Shown: positions 1-8,478, numbered from the stretch's first letter. The stretch: 26,831 nucleotides of DNA from Candidatus Planktophila sp. (GCA_030832135.1 JAURJS010000055.1:1-26831); one strand, 5' to 3'. Numbers and translations: made by a program. The notes: generated by a model from the letters alone, not told the origin.

Positions 1-51
1 ACCGAGTCTTGAGAGCGTTAATCCACTCTTACCTGCTCGACGCATCTCCAT
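1..51 (-). CDS. Aldo/keto reductase, N-terminal fragment (runs off the left edge)
   Basis: Only the first 17 codons are in the window; on the minus strand they read MEMRRAGKSGLTLSRLG. The pattern of a basic pair, then GxSGLxLSxLG, is the typical opening of NADPH-dependent aldo/keto reductases, oxidoreductases with a TIM-barrel fold. ATG at 51-49 is preferred because a TAAGGT hexamer sits 7 bases upstream; a second ATG at 45-43 is possible. The gene diverges from the histidine phosphatase. The catalytic Asp/Tyr/Lys/His residues lie outside the window, so the family call rests on the N-terminus alone and substrate cannot be judged. Confidence 0.55.
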   Translation of the reverse strand, partial: MEMRRAGKSGLTLSRLG

Positions 52-58
52 GAGCGCG

Positions 59-64
59 ACCTTA
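59..64 (-). promoter_or_regulatory. Putative -10 hexamer (TAAGGT) for a leaderless aldo/keto reductase mRNA
   Basis: The minus strand reads TAAGGT, then 7 bases, then ATG. There is no purine-rich Shine-Dalgarno in the gap and no clear -35 box. The geometry places transcription start at or one base before the start codon. Inferred from spacing alone. Confidence 0.35.
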
Positions 65-136
65 GCAAGACTGAGTGGGGATATCTCGGTAATCTATCTG
101 CGTGCGTGTTGGACGTATCAAGAGAGCGGGTCGAAT

Positions 137-763
137 ATGAGTACCTTTATCTTTCTACGTCACGGACATTCTGCGGCTAATGCCAGCGGAACTCTCACCG
201 GCCAACTTCCAGGAGTTGGTCTTTCAACTCAAGGTAAGAAGGATGCAGCCGCGCTTGTCGAGCGCATCGGCAAGAATCGAGTAGATCGCCTCCACCTCAG
301 CCCCATTGAGAGATGCCAATTAACGATAGATCCTTGGTTGCGCTCAACCTCTTCACGTTCACTCGAATCGTTACAGATCCTCGATGGTCTAACGGAGATT
401 GATTTTGGAGATTGGAGCGGAAAGAAGTTAGCTTCTCTTCGCAGGCAGCCGCTATGGAAGGATGTGCAGAGCACTCCATCACGAGTGACATTTCCTGGGG
501 GAGAGTCCTTTAGGAGAGCGCAACGCCGTGCCGTAGAAAGCGTTGAATCGGTACGTGCGATTCGGGGGGAGAAGACTCATCTCATGGTCTCTCACTCGGA
601 TACCATCAAATTAATTGTCGCTCACTACCTTGGACAACGCTTAGATGATTTCCAAAAGTTAGAGATTGCACCTGCGTCTTTCACTATCTTCAAAGGTGAT
701 AGCAAGCGATTCTCACTGATTACTCTCAATAACAGCGGCTTCCTCAAAGATATTCTGGGATAA
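137..763 (+). CDS. Histidine phosphatase family protein (phosphoglycerate mutase-like)
   Basis: A 208-residue member of the histidine phosphatase superfamily, which removes phosphate through a phosphohistidine intermediate. Visible motifs are the N-terminal FLRHGHS (Arg8-His9-Gly10; His9 the nucleophile), a second arginine in LSPIERC, the acidic segment LTEIDFGDWSG, and the C-terminal HLMVSHSDTIKLI carrying the second catalytic histidine. The ATG at 137 is chosen because the RHG motif normally lies within about 10 residues of the N-terminus. An upstream in-frame ATG at 50 would add 29 unrelated residues and overlap the divergent reductase. The gene heads a tight run: DUF3090 starts 2 bases after its stop. 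In actinobacteria this trio (often labelled MSMEG_4193/Rv2135c type) commonly precedes mshC. Substrate unknown. Confidence 0.88.
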   Translation: MSTFIFLRHGHSAANASGTLTGQLPGVGLSTQGKKDAAALVERIGKNRVDRLHLSPIERCQLTIDPWLRSTSSRSLESLQILDGLTEIDFGDWSGKKLASLRRQPLWKDVQSTPSRVTFPGGESFRRAQRRAVESVESVRAIRGEKTHLMVSHSDTIKLIVAHYLGQRLDDFQKLEIAPASFTIFKGDSKRFSLITLNNSGFLKDILG

Positions 764-765
764 GC

Positions 766-1299
766 ATGCTCCGTACCTTTACTGACGTTTCTCGTTTCAC
801 CGTGGGCACGGTCGGTCTTCCCGGAGAACGTACTTTCTACCTACAACTCAATTCTGGCAATACGGTCATTTCAGCATCTTTGGAGAAGTCACAGGTAGCA
901 GCCCTCAGTGAACGTCTGGAATACATGCTTAAAGAGATTCGATTGGTGCATCCACTTGCACCTCGACCTCAACTCATTCGCGACTCTTTACCGCTGGAAA
1001 TGCCGGTGATGGATGAGTTTCGTATAGGTTCGATCGCAATTTTCTTCGACGAAGATACTCAACTTATCCAGATAGATCTGCGTGAAGTGAACACGAATGA
1101 TGAAGATCTAGATGATGACTCACCTTTACTCGAAGATATTCAGGTCATTCGCCTCTTTATCTCGCCTAGTCAGGCAAAGACATTTCATGATCGAGCTGAA
1201 CTGGTGATTGCAGCAGGCAGGCAGCCATGTCCTTTCTGCGGCTTTCCCATCGATCCACAGGGACATCTCTGCGCCAGAGCTAACGGCTATCGACGATGA
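766..1299 (+). CDS. DUF3090 family protein
   Basis: A 177-residue protein of the actinobacterial DUF3090 family (TIGR03847 type). The acidic middle section (roughly residues 100-125, rich in Asp and Glu) leads to a characteristic C-terminus with CPFCGFPIDPQGHLCAR, a short Cys-x2-Cys...His...Cys arrangement that resembles a zinc ribbon, followed by NGYRR. No enzymatic function is established that I know of. It starts 2 bases after the phosphatase stop, and its own stop overlaps the next gene's start in ATGA, so the three genes are almost certainly co-transcribed and translationally coupled. Confidence 0.88.
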   Translation: MLRTFTDVSRFTVGTVGLPGERTFYLQLNSGNTVISASLEKSQVAALSERLEYMLKEIRLVHPLAPRPQLIRDSLPLEMPVMDEFRIGSIAIFFDEDTQLIQIDLREVNTNDEDLDDDSPLLEDIQVIRLFISPSQAKTFHDRAELVIAAGRQPCPFCGFPIDPQGHLCARANGYRR

Positions 1300-1991
1300 G
1301 CGGATTACTTTTCAGTGGAGAAATCATCGTTGAAGGCCGTCTTGTCGATGCCAGTAATGCAACTTTATTTGTGTCAATAACAGATGGTGCAGAATCCACG
1401 AAAGCAATCTATAAACCGGTTGCAGGCGAACGTCCGCTCTGGGATTTTCCAGATGGCAATCTCGCTAATCGCGAACGAGCAGCTTTCATCATAGATCGAG
1501 CTCTCGCCTTTAACCATGTCCCTCTGACGATTCTTCGTGACGGTCCCTTTGGCTTCGGAATGGTGCAGCAGTGGATTGATATCGATGAAGGTGTGGACCT
1601 CGAGGAGTTCTTCCAGTTGAACGATCCACAACTGCGCGAGGTGGCGCTATTCGACGCAGTTATTAATAACACCGATAGAAAGATTGGACATCTGATACCT
1701 GAGCAAGGAGGCCATCTCTACATCTGCGACCACGGTGTTACCTTCCATGCAGAGGATAAATTGCGGACAGTTCTCTGGCAGTGGGCAGGTGAGGAGTTAA
1801 CTCCGGCAGAGATTGCTACTTTGCAGGCGCTACAAAATTTCCTTGATAGTGATGAATCAATTGAATTAAGGGACCTCCTCACAGCCGTTGAGCTCTCAGC
1901 GCTTTCCTTACGAATTGAAAGACTTATTGAAACCAGATGTTTTCCAGAGCCAAATCCAGAGTGGCCTCATATCCCATGGCCGCCCTTCTAA
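1296..1991 (+). CDS. SCO1664 family protein (PI3/4-kinase-like fold)
   Basis: A 231-residue member of the actinobacterial SCO1664 family (TIGR03843 type). The segment NNTDRKIGH at about residues 124-132 resembles the catalytic loop of phosphatidylinositol 3/4-kinase-like and HipA-like kinases. The following CDHGVTFH could supply the metal-binding aspartate. The N-terminus has a Lys-Pro containing strand (AIYKPVAGERPLWDFP) like the nucleotide-binding lysine of these folds. Kinase activity is inference. Its ATG is embedded in the DUF3090 stop (ATGA). The stop is 16 bases before mshC, and the promoter proposed for mshC lies in that gap. Confidence 0.87.
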   Translation: MSGLLFSGEIIVEGRLVDASNATLFVSITDGAESTKAIYKPVAGERPLWDFPDGNLANRERAAFIIDRALAFNHVPLTILRDGPFGFGMVQQWIDIDEGVDLEEFFQLNDPQLREVALFDAVINNTDRKIGHLIPEQGGHLYICDHGVTFHAEDKLRTVLWQWAGEELTPAEIATLQALQNFLDSDESIELRDLLTAVELSALSLRIERLIETRCFPEPNPEWPHIPWPPF

Positions 1992-1995
1992 CGGT

Positions 1996-2001
1996 TATTC
2001 T
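1996..2001 (+). promoter_or_regulatory. Putative -10 hexamer (TATTCT) for a leaderless mshC mRNA
   Basis: TATTCT is followed by 6 bases (GAAGCC) and the mshC ATG at 2008. The 6-base gap puts the start of transcription on the A of ATG. No Shine-Dalgarno core is present. Inferred from spacing. Confidence 0.45.
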
Positions 2002-2007
2002 GAAGCC

Positions 2008-3249
2008 ATGAACTCTTGGGCCACCGTTGCAATCCCACCACTTGATCGACGATTTTCTCTCCCCGAACTTTCTTTGTGGGACACCGCGAGCCTAGGCAAA
2101 CGTCCGCTAGAGAAGAAAGAGCTCTACCGAATCTACGTCTGTGGAATTACTCCATATGACGCAACACATTTAGGTCACGCCGCCACCTATCTCACCTTCG
2201 ATCTCATTCATCGATATCTTCTCGCTACCGGTTCTCGGGTTAAGTTTGTTCAAAACATCACCGATATCGACGATCCACTATTAGAACGTGCTGCTCGTGA
2301 TGGTCAGGATTGGCGCGAACTAGCACAATCACAGATTGATCTCTTCCGCGGAGATATGGTCAATCTTCATATCATTCCTCCAGATCACTACATTGGCGTT
2401 GTTGAAGCGATGCCACTTGTTGAGTCATCGATTGCAAAGCTTTCAGAGGCCGGAACCACTTATCTCGTCGATGACGATCTATATTTCAAAGTCCACTCCG
2501 ATTCTGACTTTGGCTCTCGTTCCCATCTCTCGCAAGAGAAGATGTTGGAGATCTTCTCCGAACGCGGGGGAGATCCTGCGCGGCCTGGCAAGCAGGACCC
2601 ACTTGATGCTCTCCTCTGGTTGGCTCACAGACCAGGTGAACCTTCATGGCCAAGTCGAAATGGTGATGGACGACCTGGCTGGCATATCGAATGTTGTGCG
2701 ATCGCCCTCAATTATTTACAACCGGATGAATCATCTGCGACCTCTATTGATATTCAAGGTGGGGGAAGCGATCTTATTTTTCCACACCATGAAATGTCTG
2801 CGGTTCAAGGAAAGATTCTTGAAGGCCGTGAATTTGCCTCACATTATGTCCATTCAGGAATGATTGGACTTGATGGAGTTAAGATGAGTAAATCTCTTGG
2901 GAATCTCGTCTTCGTTTCAAAGCTAGTGGCGGCTGGTTCTGACCCGATGGCGATTCGTTGGGCGCTGATGGAGAGCCACTATTCAGAAGATCGTTCTTGG
3001 AGTAGCCAACTGCTTGAAGAGGCAGAGGTTTGGATCATTCGATTGCGAGCATCTCTTTCCATGATGGAGTGCGCTCCAACAGATGGCGTGATTGATGAAA
3101 TCATCGCAAGTCAATCAGATAACCTCGACACGGTTCGCGCCTTGAGATCGATTAAAGATTGGATTTTTGCAAGCGAATCCGGAAGCTCAGGAAGTTCCGC
3201 TGGAGAACTCTCTCGCGCCTTGGATTCCTTGCTTGGGCTTGCGATTTAA
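2008..3249 (+). CDS. mshC: L-cysteine:1D-myo-inositol 2-amino-2-deoxy-alpha-D-glucopyranoside ligase (mycothiol biosynthesis)
   Basis: MshC joins cysteine to GlcN-inositol with ATP, the penultimate step of mycothiol synthesis; mycothiol is the main low-molecular-weight thiol of actinobacteria. The 413-residue protein is a class I cysteinyl-tRNA-synthetase-like enzyme. It has YVCGITPYDATHLGHAAT at about residues 43-60 with Cys45 as expected zinc ligand and HLGH at 54-57. It also has QNITDIDDP, the GRPGWHIECC zinc region, DIQGGGSDLIFPHHE, and KMSKS at residues 292-296. Full-length MshC features distinguish it from CysS. The open frame extends 40 codons upstream inside the SCO1664 gene, but MNSW at 2008 matches the usual MshC N-terminus. 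Its stop codon interlocks with that of the opposing PAC2 gene. Confidence 0.95.
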   Translation: MNSWATVAIPPLDRRFSLPELSLWDTASLGKRPLEKKELYRIYVCGITPYDATHLGHAATYLTFDLIHRYLLATGSRVKFVQNITDIDDPLLERAARDGQDWRELAQSQIDLFRGDMVNLHIIPPDHYIGVVEAMPLVESSIAKLSEAGTTYLVDDDLYFKVHSDSDFGSRSHLSQEKMLEIFSERGGDPARPGKQDPLDALLWLAHRPGEPSWPSRNGDGRPGWHIECCAIALNYLQPDESSATSIDIQGGGSDLIFPHHEMSAVQGKILEGREFASHYVHSGMIGLDGVKMSKSLGNLVFVSKLVAAGSDPMAIRWALMESHYSEDRSWSSQLLEEAEVWIIRLRASLSMMECAPTDGVIDEIIASQSDNLDTVRALRSIKDWIFASESGSSGSSAGELSRALDSLLGLAI

Positions 3250-4139
3250 CTTTCGTTTGAATTGTTCTGACGACGTAGGAAACGCTCAACTTCGCGAGCC
3301 AACTCTTCACCAGAGTCATCCGATATCTCGTTGGCATCTTTACTTTCTTCGAGAGTTTTGATGTATTCCTCAATATCTGAATCTTCTTTCACCATTTCGT
3401 TAACGGCTGATTCCCAGGAGATTGCATTCTCAGGAAGATCTCCCTGCGGCAGAGAGATTTCAAGGAAATCTTCAAGCCCGTTGACTAGCGCGAGAGTTGC
3501 CTTTGGTGATGGTGTCGCATTTGCGTAATGCGGAACTGCGGCCCATAGAGCAATCGCATCGATACCTCGGCGAACACAACCATCTTGAATAACGGCGAGG
3601 ATTCCAGTTGGTCCTTCATATCGACTGACCTCGACACCAAGGCGGGTAGCGATATCTGGATGAGCGCCTGTTCCGGAGACTGGAATAGCGCGACTGTGCG
3701 GAGTATCAGCCAGCATTGATCCCAATGTGATTACAAGCTCTACTTCGAGATCTTCTGCGAGATCGAGTATCTCTGAAGCGAATGTTCGCCATCTCATTGA
3801 TGGTTCAACCCCTCGAACGAGAATGAAGTCTCTATCGCCATCGGGGTTGCGCACCCCAAAAATCTGAACTCCTGGCCAAGTAAGTGATCGAATCATTGAA
3901 GAGTCAACGAAGATGAGCGGGCGATTGACCTGAAAGTCATAGAAATCTTCAGAATCGACCTCTGCGATGAGCGTTGAATTGTAAGAATCGACAGCTTCTG
4001 AGTCAGAACTTCCTAATGTTGTCAGGAGGTGAGTGATTACACCTGTCGCTGCTTCGCCGGCGTCGCTCCAACCACCAAAGGCGATGACCATAATGGGCGA
4101 GCGAAGGGCTGGAATCTCATAAATCTCCACATGCGACAC
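3246..4139 (-). CDS. PAC2 family protein (proteasome-assembly-chaperone-like)
   Basis: A 297-residue actinobacterial PAC2-family protein. Recognisable segments are VIAFGGWSDAGEAATG, DFQVNRP, LVRGVEPSMRW, TLGSMLADTPHSR, SRYEGPTGI and LWAAVPHYANATPSPKAT. The C-terminus is charged and coiled-coil-like and ends in EVERFLRRQN. The family is named after a eukaryotic proteasome assembly chaperone; the bacterial role is unknown. GTG at 4139-4137 is chosen: it gives the usual VEIYEIPAL N-terminus and has a perfect AGGAGG (minus strand, 4155-4150) 10 bases upstream. The open frame reaches 4280 inside metH but that extension is not family-like. The gene diverges from metH with only 20 bases between starts, so its promoter must lie within the metH coding region (a TACGTT hexamer at 4187-4182 is one candidate). 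Confidence 0.9.
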   Translation of the reverse strand: MSHVEIYEIPALRSPIMVIAFGGWSDAGEAATGVITHLLTTLGSSDSEAVDSYNSTLIAEVDSEDFYDFQVNRPLIFVDSSMIRSLTWPGVQIFGVRNPDGDRDFILVRGVEPSMRWRTFASEILDLAEDLEVELVITLGSMLADTPHSRAIPVSGTGAHPDIATRLGVEVSRYEGPTGILAVIQDGCVRRGIDAIALWAAVPHYANATPSPKATLALVNGLEDFLEISLPQGDLPENAISWESAVNEMVKEDSDIEEYIKTLEESKDANEISDDSGEELAREVERFLRRQNNSNES

Positions 4140-4146
4140 CTTACGG

Positions 4147-4152
4147 TAACCT
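4147..4152 (+). promoter_or_regulatory. Putative -10 hexamer (TAACCT) for a leaderless metH mRNA
   Basis: TAACCT is followed by 7 bases and the GTG at 4160. On the opposite strand the same bases overlap the AGGAGG ribosome-binding site of the PAC2 gene, so the two signals share DNA. No Shine-Dalgarno for metH. Inferred from spacing. Confidence 0.4.
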
Positions 4153-4159
4153 CCTCTCC

Positions 4160-7100
4160 GTGACGAGCGGAAAGCAATCTCAACGTAAGCGCGATGGCCT
4201 TTTACGCCAGGCGATGCTTTCTCGCGTCGTAGTCGCCGATGGCGCGATGGGAACAATGCTCCAAGCTGCCAACCCATCACTAGAGGATTTCCAGAACCAT
4301 GAGGGCTGTAATGAGATTCTCAATATAACTCGGCCTGACGTCGTTAAAGCTGTCCACGATGCATACCTGGAAGTTGGCGTCGATGCGATCGAAACCAATA
4401 CATTCGGCGCAAACTGGGCCAATCTCGCTGAGTATGGAATTGAAGATCGCATCTATGAGCTTGCCTTCGCTGGCGCAAAGATTGCACGTGAGGCAGCGGA
4501 TCACTTCTCAACACCGGAGAAGCCACGATTCGTTCTGGGTTCACTCGGTCCGGGAACAAAATTACCCACACTTGGGCACACAACTTATGCTCATCTCAAA
4601 GATGCATACAAAGTAGCCTCGCAGGGTCTTGTCGATGGCGGAGCTGATGCCCTTCTGATTGAAACCACTCAAGATCTTTTGCAAGCAAAGGCTGCCATCA
4701 ACGGTGCTCGCGAAGTCCTCGATGGCTCCGAGCGAGATATTGTTTTGATTGCACAAGTTACGGTAGAGACAACAGGAACTATGTTGCTCGGTTCTGAGAT
4801 TGGTGCAGCCCTTGATGCACTTGAGCCTCTTGATATTGATCTTATTGGCTTGAACTGTGCAACAGGTCCAGCTGAGATGTCAGAGCACCTTCGCTACCTT
4901 TCAAAGAATGCGAAAGTTGGCATCTCAGTAATGCCGAATGCGGGCTTGCCGATACTCGGACCTGATGGCGCCTCTTACCCTCTATCGCCAGATGAATTAG
5001 CCGAATCACTTTCTACCTTTACCCGTGATTATGGTTTAACTCTGATAGGTGGGTGCTGCGGAACAACTCCCGCTCACCTTGCCGCAGTTGTAAAGAAAGT
5101 TGCGGGGGAGAAGCCACGCTCTCGAGCAGTCACATCAGAACCAGGTGTCTCTTCTCTCTATCAATTCGTTCCCTTCGGACAAGACTCGACCTACCTAGCA
5201 ATCGGTGAGCGCACCAATGCCAATGGCTCAAAAGCTTTTCGCGATGCTCTCGTTGCAGAGGATTGGCAGAGCTGTGTTGAGATTGCCCGCGATCAGATTC
5301 GCGATGGCGCCCATGTTCTCGATCTGAGCGTCGATTATGTTGGTCGCGATGGCGCCCGCGATATGAAAGAGATTGCATCTCGCTTTGCAACTGCATCAAC
5401 GCTTCCCATCATGCTCGATTCGACCGAACCTGGAGTTCTTAAAGCAGGCCTTGAAGCACTTGGCGGCCGATGCGTGATCAACTCAGTTAACTATGAAGAT
5501 GGCGATGGGCCAACCTCACGTTTTGCACGAATCATGCCTTTGATTAAGGAGCACGGTTCTGCGGTTGTTGCTCTCACGATTGACGAAGAGGGACAGGCAC
5601 GAACTGCAGAGTGGAAGGTGCGAGTTGCCAAGAGATTGATCGAAGATCTCACCGGTAACTGGGGTATCAATCTCGGCGACATCATGATTGACACACTCAC
5701 CTTCCCAATCGCCACCGGCCAGGAAGAGACCAGGCGCGATGGCCTAGAGACCATTAATGCTATTAAAGAACTCAAGGGCCTCTATCCAGAAGTTCAGACA
5801 ACTCTTGGCGTTAGTAACGTTTCTTTCGGTCTCAACCCAGCAGCCCGCGTGGTTCTCAACTCAGTCTTCTTGCATGAGTGCGCTCAGGTGGGACTCACTT
5901 CAGCCATTGTTCACCCATCGAAGATCATGCCGATAGCTCGTATTGAGCCGCGTCAATTAGAAGTTGCACTCGACCTCATCTATGACCGCAGAACTTTTGA
6001 TGGCGATCAATGTACCTATGACCCTCTCTCTGAATTCCTTCAACTCTTCGAAGGCGTTGAACTCAAAGCATCACGTCAGACTCGTGCTGCTGAACTAGCA
6101 GCACTTCCCCTGGAAGAGCGCCTGCAGCGTCGCATTATTGATGGAGAGAAAGTTGGTCTCAACGATGACCTCACCGAGGCGATGGACTCAGGGGTTAAGC
6201 CACTTGCAATCATCAACGATCACCTCCTTGAGGGCATGAAGGTTGTTGGCGAACTTTTCGGCAAGGGTGAGATGCAGCTTCCATTCGTATTGCAGAGCGC
6301 AGAGGTGATGAAGTCCGCAGTTGCATTCTTAGAGCCATTTATGGAGAAGAGTGATGAGGGCGGTCGGGGCACAATGTTGCTTGCAACCGTTAAAGGCGAT
6401 GTTCATGACATCGGAAAGAACCTTGTCGATATTATCCTTTCCAATAATGGCTACCGTGTGGTCAATATAGGTATCAAGCAGACCGTCAATCAGATCATCG
6501 ATGCGGCACTCGAGAATAATGTTGATGCCGTGGGTATGAGCGGTCTTCTCGTGAAGTCGACAGTCGTCATGAAGGAGAACCTTGAAGAAATTACAACTAG
6601 AGGTCTTGATCAGAAGTGGCCGATTGTTCTTGGTGGCGCAGCTCTAACTCGTGCTTTCGTTGAAGAAGATCTCGCATCCGTATTTCCTGGAGAAGTTCGT
6701 TATGCACGTGATGCCTTCGAAGGTCTTCGATTAATGGATTCAATTATGGCGGTTAAGCGCGGTGAACCAGGAGCTGCTCTTCCAGAGCTTCGCCAGCGTC
6801 GCGTTAAGGCCACGCCACGAAATGCAGATATCTCAGTTGATGACACCACCCGAAGTGATGTGGCTACCGATATTGATATCCCAGCCGCGCCATTCTTTGG
6901 ATCGCGAATCATTAAGGGAATTGCCTTGGCAGATTATGTGGGCATGCTCGATGAGCGAGCTCTCTTCGTTGGACAGTGGGGCCTCAAGGGCGCTCGTGGC
7001 GAATACGAGAAGATGGTCGAGGAGGAAGGGCGTCCGCGACTTCGTGCACTTCTGAACGAAGTTCAATCACAGGGTTGGCTTGAAGCGGCTGTTGTCTATG

Positions 7101-7672
7101 GATATTTCCCATGTGTGAGTGATGGAAATGACCTCGTTATCTTGCATCACGAAGGTCCGCTTAAGGGTCAAGAGCGCACTCGCTTCTCATTCCCTCGTCA
7201 ACGTCGCGATCGCAGACTCAATATTGCCGATTTCTTCGCCGCTAAGGATTCAGGAAAGACAGATGTGGTCGCATTCCATGTTGTCACTATGGGCAACACT
7301 GTGAGCCAGGCGGCCAATAAACTCTTTGAGGCAAATAACTATCGCGAGTATCTTGAACTACACGGTCTCTCTGTTCAACTTACCGAAGCGCTTGCTGAGC
7401 ATTGGCATGCGCGAGTACGTGAAGAGTTCTCTGTGCGCGATAAAGATGCACCCGACCTACAGGGAATTCTTGATCAAGGTTATCGAGGATCACGATACTC
7501 ATTCGGTTATCCAGCTTGTCCTGATATTGAGCAGCAAGTACAGCTCTGTGAACTACTTGAGCCAGAGCGAATCGGAGTTCATCTCTCGGAGGAGTTCCAG
7601 CTCCATCCTGAGCAGTCAACCTCTGCGATCATCGTTCACCACCCAGAGGCGAAGTACTTCAACGCAAATTAA
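4160..7672 (+). CDS. metH: Cobalamin-dependent methionine synthase
   Basis: MetH moves a methyl group from 5-methyltetrahydrofolate to homocysteine via methylcobalamin, giving methionine. The 1170-residue protein has all four modules in order. First is the homocysteine-binding barrel (about 20-310) with zinc cysteines at C233 (GLNCATG) and C299/C300 (GGCCGT). Second is the pterin-binding barrel (about 345-610; GERTNANGSKAF, LDSTEP, GVSNVSFGL). Third is the cobalamin cap and Rossmann domain (about 650-880) with DVHDIGKN and lower-ligand His749. Fourth is the AdoMet-dependent reactivation domain (about 915-1170; RYSFGYPACPD). Length is normal for the family. GTG at 4160 is taken as start; ATG at 4214 is the alternative and begins just before the conserved VVVADGAMGTMLQ. 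It implies the cell makes or imports B12. Confidence 0.97.
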   Translation: MTSGKQSQRKRDGLLRQAMLSRVVVADGAMGTMLQAANPSLEDFQNHEGCNEILNITRPDVVKAVHDAYLEVGVDAIETNTFGANWANLAEYGIEDRIYELAFAGAKIAREAADHFSTPEKPRFVLGSLGPGTKLPTLGHTTYAHLKDAYKVASQGLVDGGADALLIETTQDLLQAKAAINGAREVLDGSERDIVLIAQVTVETTGTMLLGSEIGAALDALEPLDIDLIGLNCATGPAEMSEHLRYLSKNAKVGISVMPNAGLPILGPDGASYPLSPDELAESLSTFTRDYGLTLIGGCCGTTPAHLAAVVKKVAGEKPRSRAVTSEPGVSSLYQFVPFGQDSTYLAIGERTNANGSKAFRDALVAEDWQSCVEIARDQIRDGAHVLDLSVDYVGRDGARDMKEIASRFATASTLPIMLDSTEPGVLKAGLEALGGRCVINSVNYEDGDGPTSRFARIMPLIKEHGSAVVALTIDEEGQARTAEWKVRVAKRLIEDLTGNWGINLGDIMIDTLTFPIATGQEETRRDGLETINAIKELKGLYPEVQTTLGVSNVSFGLNPAARVVLNSVFLHECAQVGLTSAIVHPSKIMPIARIEPRQLEVALDLIYDRRTFDGDQCTYDPLSEFLQLFEGVELKASRQTRAAELAALPLEERLQRRIIDGEKVGLNDDLTEAMDSGVKPLAIINDHLLEGMKVVGELFGKGEMQLPFVLQSAEVMKSAVAFLEPFMEKSDEGGRGTMLLATVKGDVHDIGKNLVDIILSNNGYRVVNIGIKQTVNQIIDAALENNVDAVGMSGLLVKSTVVMKENLEEITTRGLDQKWPIVLGGAALTRAFVEEDLASVFPGEVRYARDAFEGLRLMDSIMAVKRGEPGAALPELRQRRVKATPRNADISVDDTTRSDVATDIDIPAAPFFGSRIIKGIALADYVGMLDERALFVGQWGLKGARGEYEKMVEEEGRPRLRALLNEVQSQGWLEAAVVYGYFPCVSDGNDLVILHHEGPLKGQERTRFSFPRQRRDRRLNIADFFAAKDSGKTDVVAFHVVTMGNTVSQAANKLFEANNYREYLELHGLSVQLTEALAEHWHARVREEFSVRDKDAPDLQGILDQGYRGSRYSFGYPACPDIEQQVQLCELLEPERIGVHLSEEFQLHPEQSTSAIIVHHPEAKYFNAN

Positions 7673-7678
7673 ATGCTG

Positions 7679-8431
7679 TTAATTGTGTGCGGGACAGATG
7701 CTCTTAAATGAGCACCAGTCACAAAGACGGCTCTTCTTGGTAGGAAAGAAATCTGTATCGATTGCTGTGAGAATCTCATCTCCAATATTCTTAAGGATTC
7801 TCTCGGTTGCCACTAACTCTTTCTCAGTAGGATTGCTCTTAACGGTCTTACCGTCACCTAGGTAGAGAAGTTGTAGGAGTCGAGGTAATACGCCCTCATT
7901 GCGCCAATAGAGAAGCGCATAGACCCGCAATTGGAAGAGCGCTTTCTCCTCCCAACCAGGCTTGGGTGATTTACCAGTCTTGTAATCGACAATCCTAACT
8001 TCACCTGTTGGGGCAATATCTAGACGGTCTACGTAGCCGTGGAGATAGATCTGATCGGTAAAGTTCTTCTCCAAATGAAGTTCCCGATATGTTGAATCAA
8101 ATGCGGTCGGATCCTCCAAATTGAAGTAGGTTGCAAGGAGAGCCTTGGCGCGATCCATCCACTCCTGGTGACTTGTGATCAGAGGCTCTAGCTCTGGTTT
8201 CTCAGTGATTTGACGTTGCCACGCTTCAGGCAAAATAGTGAGAGCGTTCTCTTGGTTTCGCTCCGGGCGAGGAAGCTCGAAGAGGTCTTCAAGGACTGAA
8301 TGCACCAACTTTCCCCGCTCTGCATCGAGGCTAATCTCTTCAGGGAGATTGAGAATGGCTCGATATTTATATAACTGGGGACAATTCGTAAAGTCATTGA
8401 CGCGACTTGGGGAGAGACGGAGTTGTTCCAT
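7679..8431 (-). CDS. RecB family exonuclease (PD-(D/E)XK nuclease, Fe-S type)
   Basis: A 250-residue stand-alone nuclease of the RecB/Cas4-like PD-(D/E)XK superfamily, as found beside trmI in many actinobacteria. It opens with LSPSRVNDFTNCPQLYKYR and has the helical RGKLVHSVLEDLFE motif. The nuclease core is RIVDYKTGK (Asp and Lys), followed by the QLRVYALLYW segment. Cys17 plus C237, C240 and C246 in LCDWCSFKSICPAH match the four-cysteine Fe-S staple of AddB/Cas4-type nucleases. It probably acts in DNA repair, exact role unknown. It converges on metH with only 6 bases between stops and no terminator-like hairpin. It diverges from trmI, with a proposed leaderless promoter. Confidence 0.92.
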   Translation of the reverse strand: MEQLRLSPSRVNDFTNCPQLYKYRAILNLPEEISLDAERGKLVHSVLEDLFELPRPERNQENALTILPEAWQRQITEKPELEPLITSHQEWMDRAKALLATYFNLEDPTAFDSTYRELHLEKNFTDQIYLHGYVDRLDIAPTGEVRIVDYKTGKSPKPGWEEKALFQLRVYALLYWRNEGVLPRLLQLLYLGDGKTVKSNPTEKELVATERILKNIGDEILTAIDTDFFPTKKSRLCDWCSFKSICPAHN

Positions 8432-8437
8432 ATCGCG

Positions 8438-8443
8438 ACCCTA
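8438..8443 (-). promoter_or_regulatory. Putative -10 hexamer (TAGGGT) for a leaderless RecB-family mRNA
   Basis: Reading the minus strand, TAGGGT is followed by CGCGAT (6 bases) and the ATG at 8431. Transcription would start on the A of ATG. No good Shine-Dalgarno. The short divergent gap to trmI must hold both promoters. Confidence 0.45.
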
Positions 8444-8478
8444 GCTCTCATTGACAGACTTACTTGCGATATCTCGCA

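Noticed and set aside
50..136. N-terminal extension of the histidine phosphatase from ATG 50
   Set aside because: The 29 extra residues do not resemble the family, place the RHG motif too far from the N-terminus, and overlap the divergent aldo/keto reductase start and its promoter.
8451..8456. Consensus TTGACA in the RecB-trmI gap as -35 of trmI
   Set aside because: No good -10 sits 16-18 bases downstream; the nearest TANNNT is 22 bases away, so it is not called as a -35/-10 pair.
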